Assembly (NCBI GenBank): GCA_964411505.1
Contig: CAYPLH010000038.1
Location: forward strand, 1 to 38,690
Direction: 5' to 3'
Length of the DNA: 38,690 bases
From: CAYPLH01 sp964411505
Lineage (GTDB): Bacteria; Bacillota; Clostridia; CAYPLH01; DUMO01
This document shows positions 1 through 6,781 of this stretch, piece after piece. The notes under the pieces are model-generated. The model searched no databases and was not told the origin of the DNA. It saw only the letters and a program-made list of their open reading frames with translations. How positions within the stretch are numbered: the stretch's first letter is position 1; every line of letters starts with the position of its first letter. Position numbers and translations under genes: made by a program.

Positions 1-673
1 ATTTTGAATCTTGAGCTTCTTCAACTAATTCAATAATCTTACCAAAAGTAGTATCCTCGCCTACACGGTCAGCAACTATTTGAACCGTTCCATTTTCCAA
101 AATAGTTCCAGCATATACTTGAGAATCCTTCTTTTTACCTACAGGAATAGACTCGCCTGTAATGCTTGCTTCGTTTATATGACCTTCTCCTGTCAAAACT
201 GTACCATCAACTGGTACTTTTGCGCCGGTTTTAACAAGTAAGATATCTCCTACGTCAACCTCTTCTACTTCTACTTCTTCAAACTCACCGTTTTCCATTT
301 GTTTCAAAGCACTTTCCGGTGCCATTTCAGTTAGTTCTTTAATTGCAGAACGTGTTTTATTCAATGTGCGTTGTTCTAAAAAAGCTCCAAATAGGAATAA
401 GAATGTAACAATTGCTGATTCCTCAAGGTTATTAATTAAGAATGCTCCTATAACAGCAATAGTAACTAAAACATCAATACTTACAACTTTTACCCTTAAT
501 GCTTGATAGGCTTGGATTGCTATAGGTGCTAAACCTAAAATTGACGCTATACCTAAAGCCCATAAAGCTATCTCTTCATTTTTAAACCCTAATTCACTAA
601 CAAATCCAATGACAATTAAAATTCCACTTATTACTGTTATGTGATTTTTCTTACCTAGTATGAATCTTTGCAT
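1..673 (-). CDS. Heavy-metal-translocating P1B-type ATPase, N-terminal part (runs off window)
   Basis: The frame is open from an ATG at 673 to the window edge, giving about 224 residues. A strong ribosome binding site (taggaggta) precedes the ATG. The protein starts directly with hydrophobic segments (about residues 12-60 and 75-105) and has no N-terminal HMA metal-binding domain. The actuator domain follows, with the TGES signature in ITGESIP near residue 180 and the usual VDGTV and AGT motifs around it. The family exports transition metals (Zn, Cd, Co, Fe or Cu) using ATP. The CPC/SPC metal-site motif and the phosphorylation DKTGT motif lie outside the window, so the metal cannot be called. 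It sits 67 bp downstream of a hemerythrin/RIC-like gene and is probably cotranscribed with it, which hints at iron or nitrosative/oxidative stress (inference). Confidence 0.9.
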   Translation of the reverse strand, partial: MQRFILGKKNHITVISGILIVIGFVSELGFKNEEIALWALGIASILGLAPIAIQAYQALRVKVVSIDVLVTIAVIGAFLINNLEESAIVTFLFLFGAFLEQRTLNKTRSAIKELTEMAPESALKQMENGEFEEVEVEEVDVGDILLVKTGAKVPVDGTVLTGEGHINEASITGESIPVGKKKDSQVYAGTILENGTVQIVADRVGEDTTFGKIIELVEEAQDSK

Positions 674-740
674 ATTGTCTACCTCCTAGTTACCAGTTTG
701 CATTTTTCATTATGTCATTATTGACATAAGATTATTTACC

Positions 741-1037
741 TTAAGCATTATAGGCCTTATCCAATTCAGATAACATCTTGTATACTGCTTCATAGCTTTC
801 ACATACATCACTTGGAACTGTATAGCTATCTGTTATTTCACGTAATTCTGTAAATTCTTCCTTCAGTTCAGGTTTTTCTGCTTTTTTTGTTTTCTTAACA
901 ATTTCATCAAATACTTTATGAACTTCGTGGAATTCTGGGTGACTACCTCCATGAACTCTTGCTACTATTGGTACATATTGCTTCAATATTTTAAGATTGT
1001 TTTCCTTTACTTGGTTAAATGTTAATTGTTTTGACAT
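741..1037 (-). CDS. Short hemerythrin/RIC-like (HHE) protein
   Basis: A 98-residue protein with a histidine cluster in HGGSHPEFHEVHKVFDEI (His29, 33, 37, 40; Glu38, 45). This resembles the diiron site of ScdA/YtfE/RIC iron-sulfur repair proteins, which are normally about 220 aa, so this is a single-module version. The ATG at 1037 follows gagggagaaa at good spacing. It is the first gene of a probable two-gene unit with the P1B ATPase downstream. An FNR/CRP-type box lies in front (1116-1129), fitting redox or NO control. The RIC-like role is inferred from the motif only; the rest is charged helix (KKTKKAEKPELKEE). Confidence 0.7.
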   Translation of the reverse strand: MSKQLTFNQVKENNLKILKQYVPIVARVHGGSHPEFHEVHKVFDEIVKKTKKAEKPELKEEFTELREITDSYTVPSDVCESYEAVYKMLSELDKAYNA

Positions 1038-1087
1038 AATTTTCTCCCTCTTTCTTATTTTATTTTGTTTTCCATCTTTATGGCTTT

Positions 1088-1129
1088 ATTATAACAAGGC
1101 TTTAAAGTATTGGAATTGATTTGAATCAA
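1088..1129 (-). promoter_or_regulatory. FNR/CRP-type operator at -41.5 with -10 box, for the RIC-like gene
   Basis: The 14-mer TTGATTTGAATCAA at 1116-1129 is a perfect match to TTGAT-N4-ATCAA, the consensus of FNR-type regulators. A TATAAT -10 box on the minus strand lies at 1093-1088, predicting transcription start near 1081. The centre of the box then falls at -41.5, the classical class II activator position. The -35 region is poor (TTCCAA), as expected for an activator-dependent promoter. Confidence 0.6.
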
Positions 1130-1226
1130 ATATTTGAAATTTATTATTATATTTGTATAAATTTATTATTTCTTGAGAAGAAAGATATTAAACATACTAG
1201 GTTCTATGAATAGCCCTATGTGTAAT

Positions 1227-1260
1227 CAAAAAGAGGATGGTTAGCATATGCTTTCCATCC
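1227..1260 (-). terminator. Rho-independent terminator of the K+/H+ antiporter gene
   Basis: On the minus strand, GGATGG pairs with CCATCC around an inner AGCATATGCT palindrome, followed by TCTTTTTG. It lies about 100 bp past the antiporter stop codon. Confidence 0.6.
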
Positions 1261-1354
1261 CATTAATCTTATCTTTTCCTCTTAAGCTTAATTTATTAAT
1301 ACTGTGTACTAATTAGTCTTGGCTAAACTATACTAGGTCTTACTTTATTAGTGT

Positions 1355-3031
1355 CTACAATTTTTTATCTTGGTCATTATTTTCTGATTTTACCAAAGAA
1401 TGTATGTTTGGTCCTGCATCATTCTCTTCTACTTTAGGAAATTCTATGTCATGTTCAACTTGAATCATAATAACCTTATCATCTTCTAAAAACAAGGTAT
1501 CCCCAACTGGAACAATGATATCACTACCTTTACGTTGAACCATGACTATAAGTCTATTGGGAGGCAAATCTAAATCTTTTACATATTTGTTTGCCCATTG
1601 ATGCCCTCTTGGAATAGTAAATTCAATAAGGTCTTGCCCGCTTTCATCAAAGTGTGTTTCACCACCTAAGATAACTATATCATTTTCTTCTATAGTTGTT
1701 TGTCCTCTGGGAACAATGGTTCTTTCGTTACGTACAATCTTGGCAACAATAAAATCAAAAATAATATTCAAATCCTTCACTTGCCTACCAACCAAATTGC
1801 TATTAGGGTGAATTCGTGTTTCCAAAAATCCGATTTCTGCTTTATCTTGGTAATAGTTGAAGGTTTTTAATACAGTATCATTAGGATCCAGCATATCCCA
1901 TCGTTTTGCAGCAGGTGGCATTAAAGAACCCTGAAGTAAGGACGAAAGTACACACATACCAAATACAATATGGTAAATATCCACAGATATGACTGCAGAA
2001 CTATTCACAGACATTATAGCAAAAGCAATGGCAGCAGCACCACGAATACCAGCAAGTGAAATCATTTTCAATTGATCTCGTTCTAGACGAAATGGCAACA
2101 TGAGACCATAAACAGTTACTGGACGAGCAATGAAGGTCATAAATAACATAATGGCAAGTGCTAATGGGAATGTCTGAATAAAGCTTGTAAAATCGGACAA
2201 TAAACCTAATATAAAAAACAATCCAATCTGCACTATTTCAGTAAAGCCATCAAAGAAAAATACAATATCACGCTTACCTCGAAATTCCATATTGCCCAGA
2301 TAAATACCTAAAATATAAAGAGCTAAATAACCGTTTCCACTAAGAAGACTTGTAGCGGAATATGTAATAAGCATGGCTGAAGCCATAAAAACTGCATGAA
2401 GTCCGTCTGCTCTGAGTTGAAGTTTCTTAAGTAATTTTCCTATAAGAAATGCAAATAAAAAGCCCATTAAGATACCCAGAGCCACCTGTGAAAATATCAA
2501 AATTGGAATAGATATTTCTGATCCAATAATTACAGATAGAAATACCATAGTCATAGTATAGGCTGCAGGGTCATTTGAGCCACTTTCAAGCTCTAATAGT
2601 GGTGCAGTATTGTATTTTAAGTTTAGGTTTTTTGAACGTAAAATATTTAAGACACTGGCAAAGTCTGTTGACCCGACAATGGAACCAATTAGCATACCTT
2701 CTAATAATCCAATACCCAATACATAATAACAAAATAAACCTGTTACTAAAGCAGTAACAACAACACCTAATGAACTTAGTACAATAGCTTCTTTTGCTAC
2801 AGGCTTAGCCATATTCCAGCTAGTCCCAAAACCACCATAAAACATAATAACCATAAGTGCTATAGTGGCAAATCCATCGGCAAATTTGTAATCATCAAAT
2901 TCAAAGCCTAGTCCTCCAAAAGCCATACCCAGCACAATAAATAACAAAAGTGCAGGTACTCCATGCTTGTTGGATATACGAATAGCAAAGAGTGCAAGTA
3001 ATAAAATTATACCAATTATTAAATATTGCAT
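1355..3031 (-). CDS. Potassium/proton antiporter, CPA1 NhaP2-type with TrkA_C domains
   Basis: A 558-residue integral membrane protein. Residues 1-380 hold about a dozen hydrophobic helices of the Na+/H+ exchanger fold, including the conserved GSTDFASV and ESGSNDPAA segments typical of CPA antiporters. Residues about 395-540 are cytoplasmic and hold two modules (FLETRIHPNSNLVGRQVKDL and IVPVGDTLFLEDDKVI) that match TrkA_C/RCK_C regulatory domains. The architecture and length match NhaP2/CvrA K+/H+ antiporters, which export K+ or Na+ in exchange for protons; in Firmicutes such RCK_C domains often bind c-di-AMP (family knowledge). The ATG at 3031 follows aaaggag. It is monocistronic, with a possible promoter upstream and a terminator downstream. 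Confidence 0.88.
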   Translation of the reverse strand: MQYLIIGIILLLALFAIRISNKHGVPALLLFIVLGMAFGGLGFEFDDYKFADGFATIALMVIMFYGGFGTSWNMAKPVAKEAIVLSSLGVVVTALVTGLFCYYVLGIGLLEGMLIGSIVGSTDFASVLNILRSKNLNLKYNTAPLLELESGSNDPAAYTMTMVFLSVIIGSEISIPILIFSQVALGILMGFLFAFLIGKLLKKLQLRADGLHAVFMASAMLITYSATSLLSGNGYLALYILGIYLGNMEFRGKRDIVFFFDGFTEIVQIGLFFILGLLSDFTSFIQTFPLALAIMLFMTFIARPVTVYGLMLPFRLERDQLKMISLAGIRGAAAIAFAIMSVNSSAVISVDIYHIVFGMCVLSSLLQGSLMPPAAKRWDMLDPNDTVLKTFNYYQDKAEIGFLETRIHPNSNLVGRQVKDLNIIFDFIVAKIVRNERTIVPRGQTTIEENDIVILGGETHFDESGQDLIEFTIPRGHQWANKYVKDLDLPPNRLIVMVQRKGSDIIVPVGDTLFLEDDKVIMIQVEHDIEFPKVEENDAGPNIHSLVKSENNDQDKKL

Positions 3032-3128
3032 AAATACTCCTTTCTGATAAAGATATTTGGAAATAATATTTATATAATATCAATTATTATTCTTGTTTAA
3101 ATTAATCTAAATTTCTTGTCCAATCACC

Positions 3129-3156
3129 ATTTTATCACAAATACTTCAAATATCAA
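3129..3156 (-). promoter_or_regulatory. Candidate sigma-A promoter for the antiporter gene
   Basis: Minus-strand TTGATA (3156-3151), 16 nt, then TAAAAT (3134-3129), about 100 nt upstream of the start codon. The remaining leader is too short for a ydaO-type riboswitch. Confidence 0.4.
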
Positions 3157-3471
3157 GCATGCTCAGAAAGTGGATTTTCATAAAAATACCACTTCCCAAA
3201 AATTCCTTTCATGCCTTTATATTTTCTAGAGCAGAATTAATGCATCCGGTCTTTTACACTAGATGCATCATATTTCTAACCCAATATTATTTTACATTGC
3301 AAATTTGCCTTGCTAACTAATCTTTTTCATATTTTCTTGAAAACAATTTATAAATACCTCAACCTTTTTTCTAAATAAATCTTACTTGTATATAAGTTTA
3401 GATTACCTTTATAATCCTAATTTTCCACAGCATTAGGTATTATTAGACATTGTATCTTCCATATTGTCATC
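3157..3471. other. Intergenic region with no gene
   Basis: About 315 bp of AT-rich DNA between the antiporter promoter and the GNAT gene. The only structure seen is an inverted repeat, atgcatc/gatgcat with a 15-nt loop near 3240-3268. It has no T-run, so it is not called a terminator. No credible open frame was found. Confidence 0.4.
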
Positions 3472-3744
3472 TTACAATAAATCATGGTAGTCTTTATTCT
3501 TTTCAATCTGCGCTTTAACATAAGAGCAAATAGGAACAATCTTTTTGTTTTCCCTTCTAACCCAATCAACAAGTTCAGTTAACAATAATTTTCCTACACC
3601 TTGTCCGCCTAACTCCCCTGATACAAATGTATGCTCAACAACAATAAGGTTTTCACCAGAACAAACAAATGTCATTTCTGCCAATGGCTTTTCCTCAGAA
3701 TCCCCTATATAAAATTTATTAGTCCCCTTTTTTACTTCTAACAT
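3472..3744 (-). CDS. Small GNAT-type N-acetyltransferase (YidJ/NATD1-like)
   Basis: A 90-residue protein from the ATG at 3744. An in-frame GTG lies 6 nt further upstream, but the agcaggaggt ribosome site ends only 1 nt before that GTG and 7 nt before the ATG, so the ATG is preferred. The acetyl-CoA-binding signature is GGQGVGKLL (Q-x-x-G-x-G form), preceded by a VVEHTFVSGELGG strand. The end, IVPICSYVKAQIEK, matches the compact GNAT subfamily (COG2388) of about 90-100 aa. The substrate is unknown. The gene stands alone, divergent from bioY. Confidence 0.82.
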   Translation of the reverse strand: MLEVKKGTNKFYIGDSEEKPLAEMTFVCSGENLIVVEHTFVSGELGGQGVGKLLLTELVDWVRRENKKIVPICSYVKAQIEKNKDYHDLL

Positions 3745-3882
3745 TGACACACCTCCTGCTCAAATTATTACATATCTATTTATAGATTACATTGATTAGA
3801 AAACATGAAACTTCATTCTAGTTCCTAGCTTTAAAAGTCATCACTAATCTTGGCCAATTAAAGGTTCTAAAACAAAAGCATA

Positions 3883-3914
3883 TTGTTAACCAGTTAAAAA
3901 ATATCAGTTGACAA
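3883..3914 (+). promoter_or_regulatory. BirA-type operator of bioY
   Basis: TTGTTAAC (3883-3890), 16 nt, then GTTGACAA (3907-3914). The half-sites are inverted with one mismatch, in the arrangement known for BirA operators (TTGTwAAC-N16-GTTwACAA). The right half-site contains the -35 hexamer of the bioY promoter, so BirA-biotinyl-AMP binding would block RNA polymerase. Confidence 0.75.
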
Positions 3915-3936
3915 TTGTCCAAATACAATATATATT
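3908..3936 (+). promoter_or_regulatory. bioY promoter
   Basis: Perfect -35 TTGACA (3908-3913), 17-nt spacer, -10 TATATT (3931-3936). Transcription should start near 3943, leaving a leader of about 80 nt before the bioY start. Confidence 0.7.
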
Positions 3937-4022
3937 TATATATGGACTAAGCCTTATTTACTTTTAAACCATATACGATGCATTCTCACAAGTTATAATT
4001 ACTTATAGGAAGGATAATGATT

Positions 4023-4586
4023 ATGGAAAATACTAATACTACAAACAAATCAAAAACTTATCAGTTGGCAATTATCGGAGTTATGGCTGCAGTAATATGT
4101 ATACTAGGACCTTTATCTATTCCTATTGGTTTGGTACCAATTTCATTTACAACCCTTGCCATTTTCATTGCACTATACACACTTGGAATGAAAAAAGGAA
4201 CAAGCAGCCTCATCATATATTTATTAGTTGGTTTAGCAGGTGTTCCTGTATTTTCTGGTTTTAACAGCGGCCCAACTAAACTTTTAGGGCCAACAGGCGG
4301 TTATCTTATTGGATTTGTTTTTATGGCACTTATTGCCGGTTTCTTTATTGATAGATTTTTTAACAAATGGTATCTATGTATTGTAGGCATGATCATTGGT
4401 TCAGCTATTTGCTATATACTTGGTACTATATGGTTAATGTATCAAGCTAACCTATCTCTTAGCTCAGCTCTTGCTCTAGGTGTTATTCCTTTCATCCCTG
4501 GAGACCTGGCTAAAATATTCGTCTCTGCATATGTTGGCACCAAAATAAGAAATCATCTGATTAAAGCCAATTTATTCCAACTATAA
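4023..4586 (+). CDS. bioY: BioY biotin transporter, ECF S component
   Basis: A 187-residue membrane protein with about six hydrophobic helices. The family signature LLGPTGGYLIGF is present in the second third. BioY is the substrate-binding subunit of energy-coupling-factor biotin transporters. No ecfA/A'/T genes are here, so it would use a shared ECF module or act alone. The ATG at 4023 is preferred over the one at 4017 because the GGAAGG ribosome site ends only 3 nt before 4017 and 9 nt before 4023. The BirA-type operator overlapping its promoter independently supports the biotin assignment. It is the only intact plus-strand gene in the window and converges on the EAL gene. Confidence 0.92.
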   Translation: MENTNTTNKSKTYQLAIIGVMAAVICILGPLSIPIGLVPISFTTLAIFIALYTLGMKKGTSSLIIYLLVGLAGVPVFSGFNSGPTKLLGPTGGYLIGFVFMALIAGFFIDRFFNKWYLCIVGMIIGSAICYILGTIWLMYQANLSLSSALALGVIPFIPGDLAKIFVSAYVGTKIRNHLIKANLFQL

Positions 4587-4647
4587 GCAAATTCTTATCT
4601 ATGAAATGTTTTTTTGAAAGCTCACCATTTTAGAACAACTACCTGTT

Positions 4648-6735
4648 TTAAGTTTGATTTTTTAAGATTTCAATTGCTGCCTCCTCATCAAGAGGTTTAC
4701 TGGACAGATATCCTTGAAATTTGTCGCAACCGAACTTAAGCAAATACTGTCTTTGTTCTTCATGTTCTACTCCTTCTGCTATTACACAATGACCTAGCTT
4801 ATGAGCCATTGATATAATATCTCCAGTAATAGCTTCCTCTTCCTTTAGTGAAATAAGCTTGTCAATAAAGTATTTATCAATTTTAAGGCAATTTATATTT
4901 AGCTCCCTTTCCCTTGAAAGAGAAGAATAACCAGTTCCAAAATCATCTAAAGCAACGCGGATTCCAGATGTCTTTAGCTCACCAAATATTCGATTTAATC
5001 CTTCATAATTGTCAACTAGCATGGACTCTGTAATCTCTATACATATGTTTTCTGGATTAACCTGAAAATCTCTTATCATTTTATACAAGTCTTTGGTAAA
5101 ATCCTTTTCTAGTAATTGAATGGCGGAAACATTAATCGAGATGCTTATCTCTTCATAACCTATATCCTTTAATTTATTCCAAAAAGAGAAAGCCTGAGTA
5201 ATTACTTTTTTGCCAATTGTAATAATTTGCTTTGTTTTTTCTGCTATTGGAATGAACTCGAGTGGAGATACTAAACCCAGTTTGTCGTTTCTTAGTCTAG
5301 CTAATGCTTCAAATCCACTTATCTGATTAGATTCAAGGTCTATAATAGGCTGATATTGCAAATAGAGCCCTCCATCCTTGGGATCAGTTGCGACTAGAGA
5401 AAGTTCTTGCTTTATTTCTTCTTCACGTAATATTTGAGTCTCCATATCCTTGTCAAAAAAGCAAAATCCAAATTCTTTATCGAAAATGTGAATAGCTTTT
5501 TCAGATGCAATAAGAAGCTTTTTTAAGAGTTGTTCAACATCATCCTTATTCTCTTCATCTATCTCAACAATTCCGATACCACTACAAATTCTTTCGGAAG
5601 AAAATACTGGTTCTAATACATGAATAATCTTGTATACAACCTCTTCCAATTCTCTTTTATTTGCATAATCCTTTACATAAAACACCAATCGGTTTTCATG
5701 AGAATTAAACAGTTGATGTTCATGGGTACAAATTGAGATTAATGCCTCTGTTGCTTTCTTAATCAACTGTTGGCTGTAATGGAACCCATAAGTCAGAGTT
5801 AATATATGTACAGAACTCATGTTTATACCTATTATGGCCCTTTTTCCCATACTATCTAGTTTTGCATCATGTGACAGAAGCTTTTCAAGGTATCTACGAT
5901 TAAATAGTCCTGTCCATAAATCATGTTCATAGTTATAACTAAGTGTCTCCTCCATTTCTTTCCGATTTGTTATATCCTGTGTTAGAGTAATATGGTTATT
6001 CTTTTGGTCATTCATTAGATTAAGCTTTGCTACAATTATGTGGGCCCATACAATGGAACCATCAGGCTTTATATATCTTTTCTCCATTGAATAGCTATTT
6101 AATTCACCTGATTGGAGCTTTTCAAAATTTTTCAAATTATCTGCGATATCATCTGGATGTGTTATTTTTTCCCATCCAAGTCTAATAAGCTCTTCTTCTG
6201 TTCTTCCAGTAATCTTCTCTAATGTTGGATTTATAATAGTGATATTTTTATTTGAAGCATGTGGTTCACTACTATAAGAGATAGACATACCTATAGGAGC
6301 TTGTTGAAAAACAGTATTAAATGTTAAATTGCGATCATAGAGCTGCTGCTCATATAACTTCTGTAGTTTTAGTAATTCTATATGTATATCAATCCTTACC
6401 CTCAAGGACTCCATATGAATAGGTTTTCTTATATAATCAACTGCCCCCATCTTTAACCCCTTGATTTCATTTTCAACTTCATCAAGATTAGTTAAAATTA
6501 TAGTGCGTATATTTTTATATCGAGCATTAGTGTTCAGTATACTTAGAACTTGGAATCCATTCATATTAGGCATATTTAAATCAAGTATAACTAGGTCAAT
6601 ATCGTCATGCACTTCTAGAGTATCTAATGCTTCTAATCCATCACATGCAGTCAGTATATCGTATTCACTTAACATATTTTGGATGATCAAACGATCTGTC
6701 GCTGAATCATCAACTATCAATACTTTTGCAAACAT
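4648..6735 (-). CDS. Response regulator: REC-PAS-degenerate GGDEF-EAL (c-di-GMP phosphodiesterase)
   Basis: A 695-residue cytoplasmic protein. The receiver domain (1-120) has the acidic pair VDD at 9-10, phospho-acceptor Asp52 in ILDLNMPNMNG and Lys in IRKPI. A PAS domain with a PAC-like segment follows (about 140-262). A GGDEF-fold region (about 268-425) starts with DLWTGLFNRRYLEKL but has no GGDEF motif (the site reads HENRLVFYVKD), so it should lack cyclase activity. The EAL domain (about 440-690) keeps FEALARL, INVS, EITESML, LDDFGTGYSS, LKIDKYF, AEGVE and QGY, the residues expected of an active phosphodiesterase. It lies 46 bp after the hybrid kinase gene, with its own ggagag ribosome site, so it is most likely the kinase's output. 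Phosphorylation of Asp52 probably tunes c-di-GMP hydrolysis (inference). Confidence 0.92.
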   Translation of the reverse strand: MFAKVLIVDDSATDRLIIQNMLSEYDILTACDGLEALDTLEVHDDIDLVILDLNMPNMNGFQVLSILNTNARYKNIRTIILTNLDEVENEIKGLKMGAVDYIRKPIHMESLRVRIDIHIELLKLQKLYEQQLYDRNLTFNTVFQQAPIGMSISYSSEPHASNKNITIINPTLEKITGRTEEELIRLGWEKITHPDDIADNLKNFEKLQSGELNSYSMEKRYIKPDGSIVWAHIIVAKLNLMNDQKNNHITLTQDITNRKEMEETLSYNYEHDLWTGLFNRRYLEKLLSHDAKLDSMGKRAIIGINMSSVHILTLTYGFHYSQQLIKKATEALISICTHEHQLFNSHENRLVFYVKDYANKRELEEVVYKIIHVLEPVFSSERICSGIGIVEIDEENKDDVEQLLKKLLIASEKAIHIFDKEFGFCFFDKDMETQILREEEIKQELSLVATDPKDGGLYLQYQPIIDLESNQISGFEALARLRNDKLGLVSPLEFIPIAEKTKQIITIGKKVITQAFSFWNKLKDIGYEEISISINVSAIQLLEKDFTKDLYKMIRDFQVNPENICIEITESMLVDNYEGLNRIFGELKTSGIRVALDDFGTGYSSLSRERELNINCLKIDKYFIDKLISLKEEEAITGDIISMAHKLGHCVIAEGVEHEEQRQYLLKFGCDKFQGYLSSKPLDEEAAIEILKNQT

Positions 6736-6781
6736 AATTCACTCTCCTCTAAACTATATCATGATTTTATTATGCTCTTTT

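Noticed and set aside
3240..3268. Inverted repeat atgcatc/gatgcat between antiporter and GNAT genes
   Set aside because: The 7-bp arms have a 15-nt loop and no T-run on either strand. It is too weak to call a terminator or operator.
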